From: an uncultured Sulfurimonas sp.
GTDB taxonomy: Bacteria; Campylobacterota; Campylobacteria; Campylobacterales; Sulfurimonadaceae
Length of the DNA: 5,592 nt
Assembly (NCBI GenBank): GCA_937914675.1
Contig: CALDOC010000121.1
Span: forward strand, 1-5,592
Direction of reading: 5' to 3'
In this document: in pieces, positions 1 to 5,592 of the stretch
Layout: the number at the start of each line of letters is the position of its first letter
Numbering within the stretch: position 1 is the first letter of the stretch
The notes under the pieces: model-generated
Told to the model about the DNA's origin: nothing
What the model saw: the letters and a program-made list of their open reading frames with translations, nothing else
Databases searched by the model: none
Translations under genes and position numbers: made by a program

Positions 1-141
1 AACATCTCCTATCTTCTTCCAAAAATACCACAATGTATTAACTAAATCCTCAAACAAACATTCCAGATCAAAATCCCATGTAGCCGAGGTTACAGCCATT
101 TTCAGACCCAGAATATAATATTCCTTTAAGCCTATATACAT
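1..141 (-). CDS. Possible 5' end of an unidentified divergent gene, cut by the window edge
   Basis: On the minus strand a reading frame opens at an ATG at 141-139, just after an in-frame stop, and stays open for 47 codons to the left edge of the window. A second in-frame ATG at 99-97 would give 33 codons. The peptide contains three tryptophans and an acidic stretch, with a hydrophobic or aromatic run near residues 38-41. I do not recognise a family. Neither start has a good ribosome binding site; the only AAGGA lies about 20 bases before the second ATG. The plus strand is also open across bases 2-118, so openness alone is weak evidence of coding. If real, the gene is divergent from the methyltransferase gene, and the plus-strand -10 box lies inside its first codons. 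It could equally be a remnant of a decayed gene or plain intergenic DNA. Confidence 0.3.
   Translation of the reverse strand, partial: MYIGLKEYYILGLKMAVTSATWDFDLECLFEDLVNTLWYFWKKIGDV
114..119 (+). promoter_or_regulatory. Candidate -10 box for the methyltransferase gene
   Basis: A perfect TATAAT sits 51 bases before the ATG at 171, which would place transcription start near 126 and give a leader of about 45 bases. No good -35 hexamer is seen at the usual distance: TTACAG at 90-95 with an 18-base spacer is poor. A run of four T lies at 99-102. Campylobacterota housekeeping promoters commonly have a strong -10 and a weak or absent -35, so this is consistent with a sigma-70 promoter. Start-site mapping would be needed to prove it. 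Confidence 0.5.
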
Positions 142-170
142 TAAAATGATTCGAAATTAAAGGTTAAAAG

Positions 171-959
171 ATGAATTTAATACAAGTAGATGACATACTC
201 CAAGCAGAACTTCTTATATATAAAAAAATAAGAGAGAACGCATTTAGCGCTGACAATAGTTTTATAGCGGATTCTCCAAAGGTGGTGAATCTACTTTTAG
301 AGAGTGAAGTAAAAATTAAAAGCATTTTAGCGACTCAAGAGTATTATGACGAGTTTAAAGCTTTAGTGGAGAGAAAAGAGATAGAGTTTTTATATGTGGC
401 CGAGAAAAAAGAGTTAGAAAAAGTAGTCGGACATACGCTTCATCACAACTGCATGATGCACGGAACAAGACCGCCTCAAACGGAGTTGAAAAATTTAGGG
501 GACAACGTCATTATGCTAGATGAAATAAGTTCAAGTGAAAACGTTGGTTCCATAGCGAGAAGCGCCGCCGCATTGGGAGTAAACTCTTATCTTTTGCCAT
601 CGAAGGCGCCAAATCCATTTAATAGACGGGCCCTCAGAGTATCCATGGGCCACTCCGCTCTTTTACAGACACATATTTATGAAGATATTTTTGGTACAAT
701 AGAGAGTTTAAAAAAAAGCGGTTACAAAATATTCGCGGCGGAAGTTACTCAAAGTTCCACTCCTCTCATGGAAGCGACTGTTCCAAGAAAATGGGTTCTT
801 CTGATGGGCCACGAAGGAAAGGGACTTTCACAAAAAATTTTAAATCTTTGCGACGAGGTAGTAACTATAGAGATGCAAGAGGGCATAAAAAGTTTTAACG
901 TAGCGGTGGCGGCATCTATCATTATGTATACGTTTAAACAAAAATCACAAAAGAGATAG
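171..959 (+). CDS. SpoU/TrmH-family RNA 2'-O-ribose methyltransferase
   Basis: The 262-residue protein transfers a methyl group from S-adenosylmethionine to the 2'-hydroxyl of a ribose in tRNA or rRNA, acting in the cytosol. The C-terminal half carries the three knotted SPOUT motifs. Motif 1 is DEISSSENVGSIAR (residues 117-130), with the conserved Asn124 and the likely catalytic Arg130. Motif 2 is LLMGHEGKGLS (210-220). Motif 3 is IEMQEGIKSFNVAVAAS (233-249), with Ser241 and Asn243. Residues 1-110 form an extension resembling the substrate-binding N-terminal region of RlmB- and TsnR-like enzymes. The target nucleotide cannot be told from the sequence, so no symbol is given. The start at 171 is supported by AAAGG at 159-163, seven bases upstream. 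Motif 3 has SFN where SLN is usual, a mild change. The stop is ten bases before the next ATG, so the two genes are probably co-transcribed. Confidence 0.9.
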   Translation: MNLIQVDDILQAELLIYKKIRENAFSADNSFIADSPKVVNLLLESEVKIKSILATQEYYDEFKALVERKEIEFLYVAEKKELEKVVGHTLHHNCMMHGTRPPQTELKNLGDNVIMLDEISSSENVGSIARSAAALGVNSYLLPSKAPNPFNRRALRVSMGHSALLQTHIYEDIFGTIESLKKSGYKIFAAEVTQSSTPLMEATVPRKWVLLMGHEGKGLSQKILNLCDEVVTIEMQEGIKSFNVAVAASIIMYTFKQKSQKR

Positions 960-969
960 GAAAGTAATT

Positions 970-2211
970 ATGAAAAACGTATATTTAGGTCGACAACCAA
1001 TCATTGACAAAAATTCAACGCTTTGCGCGTATGAAATTCTCTATCATGACGCGAATAAGAATAGCGTTAGCACCGATGATAGACATACCACTTCTTCTGT
1101 TATAAATAGCGTATTGAACAAATTTGGAACGCGTTCCATTTTAGGCGATAGAAGAGGTTTTGTGAGAATAGATGAAAAGTTTCTCATGAATGACATCATT
1201 TTCTCCATACCAAACAATTTTTTCGTTTTTAGCCTTTTGAGAAGCATTCCCATAAACGAGAGAGTTGTTGAGCGTATGCAACAGCTTCATGAGAAGGGTT
1301 ATTCGCTTTGCGTAAGTCATTTAGATTTAGACGAAGCTCATATGGACAAATATAGAATTGTGTTTAAAGAGTTGTCGTACGTGAAGATAAATTTTGACGA
1401 AGAGTTGCCTCATGAGACAAAAGCGTTAGTAAATGAGCTTAAAGAGAACGAGATAAAAATTATTGGTAGCCATGTAGACGACTTGGAAACTTACACAGAA
1501 GCCTTAGCTTTCGGATGTGATTGGTTTCAAGGTTATTTTTTCGCAAAACCAAAAATTTTACAAAACGCAAAATACGAACCGTCGCAAATGAACGTTTTAA
1601 AGCTTTACAACCTTTTAATGCAAGACGTTAACATCGACGAACTCACTTTGGAATTTGAAAACAATCCAGAAATTACGGTGCAGCTTTTGCAGTTCATGAA
1701 CTCGGGTTATTTTCACTTTAGCAAGAGAATCTCTTCCATACACCATGTACTCACTCTCATGGGACGCAAGACGATAGGGCAGTGGCTAATGCTCATGATA
1801 TACTCAAAGTCCGTCTCGAAAGATGGTCGTTCTCCTCTTATGCTTATGGTGAAAAATCGCACGGAGCTTATGGAAAGCATCCTAAAAGCAATCCAACCAA
1901 ACGTGAAGAGCAATATGCTCGGAGAAGCTTACATGGTTGGAGTTCTCTCTTTGATAGACACTCTTTTTGGAAGAAAGTTAGAAGAGATACTTGAGAGCAT
2001 GAATATATCCGACGAGGTAAGTCTAGCGCTTAGCGAATCAAAAGGGCTTCTTGGCGAGATTTATGAAATTGTAAAAAACACGGAAACTTTTGACATTAAA
2101 TCCATATATATTTTTGAAAAAAAATACAATCTTGAACGTCAAACCATAGAGAATTTAGTGCTCAAAAGCATGCAAGAAGTGCAAAAGTTTGAAAATCCAA
2201 CAGAAGATTAA
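970..2211 (+). CDS. EAL-HDOD signalling protein with an eroded EAL domain
   Basis: The 413-residue protein has an N-terminal EAL-like domain (about 1-200) joined to a C-terminal HDOD domain (about 205-400), the architecture of the YuxH/CdgJ group. Family marks include GRQPIIDKN (7-15), AYEILYH (20-26) and GCDWFQGYFFAKP (182-194). The HDOD part shows the expected FENNPEITVQLLQFMNSG pattern (229-246). Active EAL enzymes hydrolyse cyclic di-GMP using a set of acidic and Asn metal ligands. Here Glu22 and Lys139 are kept, but the Asn ligand position reads FVRID (64-68), the DDFG loop is replaced by SHLDLDE (116-122), and the AEGVE glutamate region reads GSHVDD (166-171). Catalysis is therefore unlikely, and a binding or scaffold role in signalling is the better inference. 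No signal peptide or membrane segment is seen, so it is probably cytosolic. A purine-rich AGGAAAG at 958-964, overlapping the previous stop, supports this start. Confidence 0.9.
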   Translation: MKNVYLGRQPIIDKNSTLCAYEILYHDANKNSVSTDDRHTTSSVINSVLNKFGTRSILGDRRGFVRIDEKFLMNDIIFSIPNNFFVFSLLRSIPINERVVERMQQLHEKGYSLCVSHLDLDEAHMDKYRIVFKELSYVKINFDEELPHETKALVNELKENEIKIIGSHVDDLETYTEALAFGCDWFQGYFFAKPKILQNAKYEPSQMNVLKLYNLLMQDVNIDELTLEFENNPEITVQLLQFMNSGYFHFSKRISSIHHVLTLMGRKTIGQWLMLMIYSKSVSKDGRSPLMLMVKNRTELMESILKAIQPNVKSNMLGEAYMVGVLSLIDTLFGRKLEEILESMNISDEVSLALSESKGLLGEIYEIVKNTETFDIKSIYIFEKKYNLERQTIENLVLKSMQEVQKFENPTED

Positions 2212-2214
2212 CGC

Positions 2215-2220
2215 TATAAT
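2215..2220 (+). promoter_or_regulatory. Candidate -10 box in front of dbpA
   Basis: A perfect TATAAT lies in the 27-base gap between the EAL-HDOD gene and dbpA. Transcription would start near 2227, leaving only about 12 leader bases before the ATG at 2239. The best upstream hexamer, TTGAAA at 2189-2194, is 20 bases away, longer than ideal. The gap is AT-rich, so a chance match is possible. It could let dbpA be transcribed separately from the two upstream genes. Confidence 0.4.
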
Positions 2221-2238
2221 TTTAAAAAAGATTTAAAC

Positions 2239-3594
2239 ATGAACTTTTCTACACTTCCTCTTTCAATAGAGATGCTAACAACCCTCGACTCTCTTGGTTA
2301 TAAGAACATGACCGATGTTCAAGCGGAGGCTCTTCCTCTCATCATGGAGGGCAAAGACGTGATTGCGCAAGCGAAAACGGGCAGTGGAAAAACGGCCGCC
2401 TTTGGAATAGGCCTACTTCATAAGCTAGACGTCAAAAAGTTTCGCGTTCAATCGCTCGTTTTGTGTCCAACTCGCGAGTTGGCCGATCAGGTGGCCAAAG
2501 AGTTGCGTCGCATCGCGAGATTTCAACACAACGTCAAGATTCTTATCCTTTGCGGCGGCGAATCGTTTGGTAAACAACTAGGCTCGCTTGAACATCAAGC
2601 GCATATCATCGTTGGAACGCCTGGACGCGTCTTAAAACATCTAAACAAATCGAGTTTGGATTTGAGCGATTTGGAAACTTTGGTTTTTGACGAAGCCGAT
2701 AGAATGTTGGACATGGGTTTTATCGAAGAGATAGAGAGCGTGTTGGAGTTCGTTCCAAAAACAAGACAAACTCTCCTTTTCTCCGCCACTTACGACAAAG
2801 AGATACTCAACGTGAGCAAAAAAGTTCAAAGAGACGCGGTTAGCGTGCGAACGGTCGCGACAGAAAGCGCCAACGAAATCACGGAACGTTTTTATAAAAC
2901 GGACGACAAGACGCAAACTTTCATCAACATTTTAAGCACTTACTCGCCAGAGAACGTCATAGTTTTCACAAACACAAAAATCCAAGCAAAAGAGTTGGCG
3001 GAGAGTCTACAAAAAGTCAACATCGACGCAATCGCCATTCATGGAGACCTAGAACAGTACGAACGTAACGACGTTCTCGTACAGTTTGCAAACAAATCTT
3101 GTCCCATTTTGGTGGCGACGGACGTAGCCGCGCGAGGACTCGACATAAAAGAGTTGAGCATGGTCGTGAACCTCGACATCCCTTTTGGCGACGAAACGTA
3201 CACTCATCGCATCGGTCGAACGGGACGAGCTGGAGCCAAAGGCGTGGCGATAACTCTTTATAGCGATTACGAAGAGGAAAAAGCGCAGGAGTACAGAAAC
3301 GGTTCTAGAATCTTTGCAAACTCAAACGATTTAAAGATAAAAATCGGCTTTGAGATGAAACCGCAGTATGTGACCCTCGTTATAGAGGGCGGCAAAAAAG
3401 ACAAGATAAGGGCGGGCGATTTACTCGGCGCTTTAACTGGAGAGGCTGGATTGCAAGGCGCGAGCATCGGCAAGATAGACATTTACGACAGGCAGTCTTA
3501 CGTGGCGATAGCGAGAGAGTCCATAAAAGAGGCTCACTCGAAGCTCAACAAAGGCAAGATAAAAGGGAAGAACTTCAGCGTTTGGATCCTTTAA
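2239..3594 (+). CDS. dbpA: ATP-dependent RNA helicase DbpA
   Basis: This 451-residue DEAD-box helicase uses ATP to remodel RNA. DbpA is known to be targeted to hairpin 92 of 23S rRNA during large-subunit assembly. All core motifs are present in order: Q motif with Gln28, AKTGSGKT (45-52), PTRELA (77-82), TPGR (127-130), DEAD (151-154), SAT (182-184), FTNT (243-246), ATDVAARGLD (293-302) and HRIGRTGR (323-330). The C-terminal 75 residues form the DbpA RNA-binding domain, with IRAGDLLGALTGEAGLQG (390-407) and IGKIDIYDRQSYVAI (410-424); this separates it from RhlE or RhlB, which lack it. Length is close to that of E. coli DbpA. The Shine-Dalgarno is weak: only an A-rich stretch with AAAAAAGAT precedes the ATG. 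Parts of the gene are markedly richer in GC than its upstream neighbours. Its position after an RNA methyltransferase suggests a shared role in ribosome maturation. Confidence 0.95.
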   Translation: MNFSTLPLSIEMLTTLDSLGYKNMTDVQAEALPLIMEGKDVIAQAKTGSGKTAAFGIGLLHKLDVKKFRVQSLVLCPTRELADQVAKELRRIARFQHNVKILILCGGESFGKQLGSLEHQAHIIVGTPGRVLKHLNKSSLDLSDLETLVFDEADRMLDMGFIEEIESVLEFVPKTRQTLLFSATYDKEILNVSKKVQRDAVSVRTVATESANEITERFYKTDDKTQTFINILSTYSPENVIVFTNTKIQAKELAESLQKVNIDAIAIHGDLEQYERNDVLVQFANKSCPILVATDVAARGLDIKELSMVVNLDIPFGDETYTHRIGRTGRAGAKGVAITLYSDYEEEKAQEYRNGSRIFANSNDLKIKIGFEMKPQYVTLVIEGGKKDKIRAGDLLGALTGEAGLQGASIGKIDIYDRQSYVAIARESIKEAHSKLNKGKIKGKNFSVWIL

Positions 3595-3612
3595 AATTAC
3601 AAAGGAAAAAAG

Positions 3613-4092
3613 ATGGGCTTATATGATTTTAACGTTACGACGATAGATGGACAAGACATGTCTATGGCAAATTACAAAAACAAGGTTTTACTCATAGTGA
3701 ACGTGGCGAGCGAATGCGGTTTCACCCCTCAGTACGAGGGCTTGCAAAAGCTCTATGCCGACCACAAAGAAGAGGGTTTCATGGTGCTTGGCTTTCCCTC
3801 GAACCAGTTCTCAAAACAAGAACCGGGGACGAACAAAGAGATAAAGTTCTTTTGTCAAGGAACGTATCACATAGACTTTGACATGTTCGCAAAGGTGGAC
3901 GTAAACGGCGATGGAGCCGACCCGCTTTTCAAGTTTCTCAAAAAAGAGAAGGGCGGTTTTTTGACCGACGCCATCAAATGGAACTTCACCAAATTCTTGG
4001 TAGACAGAAATGGCAAAGTGGTCGACAGGTTTTCCTCCTCAACAACCCCAAAAGACATAGAAAAAAGTATCAAAAAACTGCTCGAGAAATGA
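3613..4092 (+). CDS. Glutathione-peroxidase family thiol peroxidase, cysteine type
   Basis: The 159-residue protein belongs to the glutathione peroxidase family (BtuE/BsaA/Gpx3-like) and reduces hydrogen peroxide and organic hydroperoxides in the cytosol. The thioredoxin fold carries the peroxidatic Cys35 in NVASECGFTPQY (30-41), Gln69 in KQEPG (68-72), and Trp123-Asn124 in WNFTKFLV (123-130), completing the Cys-Gln-Trp-Asn active site. Cys81 in FFCQGTY (79-85) matches the position of the resolving cysteine of yeast Gpx3, so the enzyme is probably a two-cysteine, thioredoxin-dependent peroxidase despite the family name. The usual FPCNQF motif reads FPSNQF (61-66), losing a non-essential cysteine. 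No secretion signal is seen. AAAGGA at 3601-3606 is well placed before the ATG, and the gap from dbpA is 18 bases. The stop overlaps the next start in an ATGA, indicating translational coupling. Confidence 0.93.
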   Translation: MGLYDFNVTTIDGQDMSMANYKNKVLLIVNVASECGFTPQYEGLQKLYADHKEEGFMVLGFPSNQFSKQEPGTNKEIKFFCQGTYHIDFDMFAKVDVNGDGADPLFKFLKKEKGGFLTDAIKWNFTKFLVDRNGKVVDRFSSSTTPKDIEKSIKKLLEK

Positions 4093-4607
4093 AACTAAAG
4101 TATCTCAACCACTACCCAGCCCAAATCCAAGCGCAGGTTGTGGGGCTGATAGAAAAAAATAAACTCTCATCCTATTTATTGGGGAAATACCCAAAATCGC
4201 ATAATTTTAAAACCGATAAAAATTTATTCGCTTACACAAGCGAGATAAAAAACGAGTACATGAAAAAATCGGCGCCACTGAGCAAAACCGTATATGATGG
4301 AAAAATAAATGTAATTCACAATGCGTTGGGAACCCACCACTTCGTCTCACGCGTTCAAGGAAACAAGCTCAAAGCGAAAAACGAGATAAGAGTGTCGTCG
4401 ATGTTTAAGAGCGTTCCAGAAGAGTTTTTGCAAATGATAGTGGTACATGAACTCGCGCATTTTAAAGAGAAAGAACACGACAAAGCTTTTTATAAACTCT
4501 GCGAACACATGCAACCGCGTTATCATCAAGCGGAGTTTGATTTAAGAGTTTATTTGACTCATGTCGAGATGATTGGCAAGCTTGAAGAGTGGACAAAGAT
4601 TTTCTGA
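4089..4607 (+). CDS. YgjP-like (DUF45) M48-family zinc metallopeptidase
   Basis: The 172-residue protein has the zinc-binding signature VVHELAHFKEKEHDKAFY (118-135): His120 and His124 of HELAH with catalytic-type Glu121, and a third ligand His130, matching the HExxH-x5-H spacing of YgjP/DUF45 proteins. The region before it, VYDGKINVIHN (68-78), fits the strand segment usual in this family. The biological substrate is not known; peptidase activity is inferred from the fold, and E. coli YgjP has also been discussed as a nucleotide hydrolase. The frame stays open back to an ATG at 3978, but that start lies deep inside the peroxidase gene and adds 37 residues unlike the family. The ATG at 4089, which overlaps the peroxidase TGA in an ATGA, is preferred. 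There is no strong Shine-Dalgarno there, which fits re-initiation by ribosomes finishing the upstream gene. No signal peptide or membrane segment is seen. Confidence 0.88.
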   Translation: MKLKYLNHYPAQIQAQVVGLIEKNKLSSYLLGKYPKSHNFKTDKNLFAYTSEIKNEYMKKSAPLSKTVYDGKINVIHNALGTHHFVSRVQGNKLKAKNEIRVSSMFKSVPEEFLQMIVVHELAHFKEKEHDKAFYKLCEHMQPRYHQAEFDLRVYLTHVEMIGKLEEWTKIF

Positions 4608-4610
4608 GAA

Positions 4611-4616
4611 TATAAT
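4611..4616 (+). promoter_or_regulatory. Candidate -10 box upstream of galU
   Basis: A perfect TATAAT begins four bases after the metallopeptidase stop, in the 90-base gap before galU. It would give a leader of roughly 75 bases. No properly spaced -35 is seen; TTGAAG at 4582-4587 is 23 bases away. A run of four T lies at 4600-4603. Other AT-rich -10-like words occur nearer the gene, for instance TAGTAAAAT around 4653-4661 and CTATATTAAG around 4663-4672, so the real start point is uncertain. The gap holds no other recognisable element. Confidence 0.4.
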
Positions 4617-4697
4617 CAAACATTTCATTCAGAAAGTGAACAGCTTAAAGATAGTAAAATCTCTATATTAAGTAAAATAGAATAAGGAAAGCCATAA

Positions 4698-5543
4698 ATG
4701 AAGAACTCAAAATCAATAAAGAAGTGTCTATTTCCAGCCGCAGGCTACGGAACAAGATTTCTTCCAGCCACAAAAGCCATACCAAAAGAGATGCTTCCCG
4801 TACTCACTAAACCACTTTTGCAATACGGAGTGGAAGAAGCCATAGAAGCTGGCATGGACACTATGGCGATAGTCACAGGCCGTGGCAAACGCTCAATAGA
4901 AGATCACTTTGACGTTTCTTACGAGCTAGAACACCAAATAAAGGGCACGGCTAAAGAGCATTATCTTACAGAGATAAGAAGCGTAATAAATCGATGCACT
5001 TTTTCTTACACAAGACAAGTGGAGATGAAAGGTCTTGGTCATGCCATACTTACGGGACAAACGCTCATAGGCGACGAACCTTTCGCGGTAGTGCTAGCCG
5101 ACGACTTATGCGACAATGATGAAAAGTCGGTTTTGACTCAAATGGTTGAAGTGTACGCTAAGCATCCAGAGTGTTGCATAGTCGCCATAGAAGAAATACC
5201 ACAAGAACACACAAACAAATATGGAGTTATTTCAGGTGAACTCATAGAAGAGAACCTCTACAAAGTAAACGACATGGTAGAAAAACCAGACCCAAAAGAC
5301 GCGCCATCTAACCTAGCCATCATAGGTAGATACATACTCATACCTGAAATATTTGAAGTGATAGAAACTACAAAACCAGGAAAAGGCGGAGAGATTCAGA
5401 TAACGGACGCGCTTTTAACTTTGGCAAAAGAAGGCAAAGTTTTGGCGTATAAGTTCAAAGGCAAAAGATTTGATTGCGGTAGCGTTGATGGGTTTGTCGA
5501 GGCTACGAACTATTTTTATGATTTAGAAAAAGGAAAGATATAA
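4698..5543 (+). CDS. galU: UTP-glucose-1-phosphate uridylyltransferase GalU
   Basis: The 281-residue enzyme makes UDP-glucose and pyrophosphate from UTP and glucose 1-phosphate in the cytosol, supplying glucosyl and, after further enzymes, glucuronosyl or galactosyl donors for surface polysaccharides. The nucleotidyltransferase signature FPAAGYGTRFLPATKAIPKE spans residues 12-31 and is followed by MLPV. GLGHA (112-116), VLADDL (132-137) with the metal-binding aspartate, VEKP (194-197), GRYIL (210-214), GEIQITDAL (231-239) and GKRFDCGS (255-262) are all typical of bacterial GalU. Length is normal for the family. It differs from RmlA, whose N-terminus carries the shorter LAGGSGTRL version. AAGGA at 4684-4688 lies nine bases before the ATG. 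The TAA is immediately followed by the next ATG with no gap, so galU and the thymidylyltransferase gene almost certainly share a transcript. Confidence 0.96.
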   Translation: MKNSKSIKKCLFPAAGYGTRFLPATKAIPKEMLPVLTKPLLQYGVEEAIEAGMDTMAIVTGRGKRSIEDHFDVSYELEHQIKGTAKEHYLTEIRSVINRCTFSYTRQVEMKGLGHAILTGQTLIGDEPFAVVLADDLCDNDEKSVLTQMVEVYAKHPECCIVAIEEIPQEHTNKYGVISGELIEENLYKVNDMVEKPDPKDAPSNLAIIGRYILIPEIFEVIETTKPGKGGEIQITDALLTLAKEGKVLAYKFKGKRFDCGSVDGFVEATNYFYDLEKGKI

Positions 5544-5592
5544 ATGAAAGGCATAATCCTAGCAGGCGGAAGCGGAACAAGACTCTACCCAA
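5544..5592 (+). CDS. rmlA: Glucose-1-phosphate thymidylyltransferase, N-terminal fragment cut by the window edge
   Basis: Only 16 codons are visible, reading MKGIILAGGSGTRLYP. This is the nucleotide-binding loop of sugar-nucleotide transferases, and the GTRLYP ending is the form usual in RmlA (RfbA), which makes dTDP-glucose from dTTP and glucose 1-phosphate as the first step to dTDP-rhamnose. Mannose-1-phosphate guanylyltransferases usually read GTRLWP here, so they are less likely. An AAAAGGA stretch near 5528-5534, inside the end of galU, can serve as its ribosome binding site. Its start directly abuts the galU stop. The remainder of the gene, and any following rmlB, rmlC and rmlD, lie outside the window. 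Confidence 0.8.
   Translation, partial: MKGIILAGGSGTRLYP

Noticed and set aside
1782..1994. 70-codon plus-strand open frame inside the EAL-HDOD gene
   Set aside because: It lies wholly within the HDOD-coding region in another frame, has no ribosome binding site and gives an unfamiliar peptide; it is a shadow frame.
2641..2916. 91-codon minus-strand open frame opposite dbpA
   Set aside because: It is antisense to the conserved DEAD and SAT motif region of dbpA, and its openness follows from the codon pattern of the real gene.
3374..3389. Small hairpin CCCTC / GAGGG with a six-base loop
   Set aside because: It lies inside the dbpA RNA-binding domain coding region, has only five pairs and no T-run; coding constraint explains it.
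3867..4073. 68-codon minus-strand open frame opposite the peroxidase gene
   Set aside because: It is antisense to the conserved catalytic Trp-Asn region of the peroxidase and has no independent support.
4601..4635. Inverted repeat TTTCTGA / TCAGAAA with a 21-base loop spanning the metallopeptidase stop
   Set aside because: The stem is only seven AT-rich pairs, the loop is long and no T-run follows on either strand, so it does not support an intrinsic terminator.

Overview
The window looks like chromosomal DNA from a sulfur-oxidising-type member of the Campylobacterota, in the Sulfurimonas/Sulfuricurvum neighbourhood. The reasons are the AT-rich genes with short gaps, the many AGA and ATA codons, -10 boxes without clear -35 boxes, and the particular protein families present. 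The genus is an inference from style, not from a database match.

Layout. Bases 1-170 lie upstream of the first plus-strand gene. They hold a possible minus-strand gene start that runs off the left edge, and a good plus-strand -10 box. Then come, all on the plus strand: a SpoU/TrmH-family RNA 2'-O-ribose methyltransferase (171-959); a degenerate EAL-HDOD signalling protein (970-2211); the DEAD-box RNA helicase DbpA (2239-3594); a glutathione-peroxidase-type thiol peroxidase (3613-4092); a YgjP-like zinc metallopeptidase whose start codon overlaps the previous stop (4089-4607); GalU, UTP-glucose-1-phosphate uridylyltransferase (4698-5543); and the first 16 codons of an RmlA-type glucose-1-phosphate thymidylyltransferase (from 5544).

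How the genes fit together. The first three genes plausibly share a transcript. Two of them, the SpoU methyltransferase and DbpA, point to ribosomal or transfer RNA maturation, and the EAL-HDOD protein between them is probably a non-enzymatic signalling scaffold. The peroxidase and the metallopeptidase are coupled by an ATGA overlap. After a 90-base gap with its own possible promoter, galU and rmlA open a nucleotide-sugar module that feeds surface polysaccharide synthesis (UDP-glucose and dTDP-rhamnose).

I found no tRNA, rRNA, CRISPR array, intact mobile element or convincing intrinsic terminator. The window is mostly ordinary housekeeping sequence. I do not see a clear new biological system. 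The points that merit a second look are the unexplained left edge, the catalytically eroded EAL domain set between two RNA-acting genes, the raised GC content of dbpA, and a repeated promoter-like motif.
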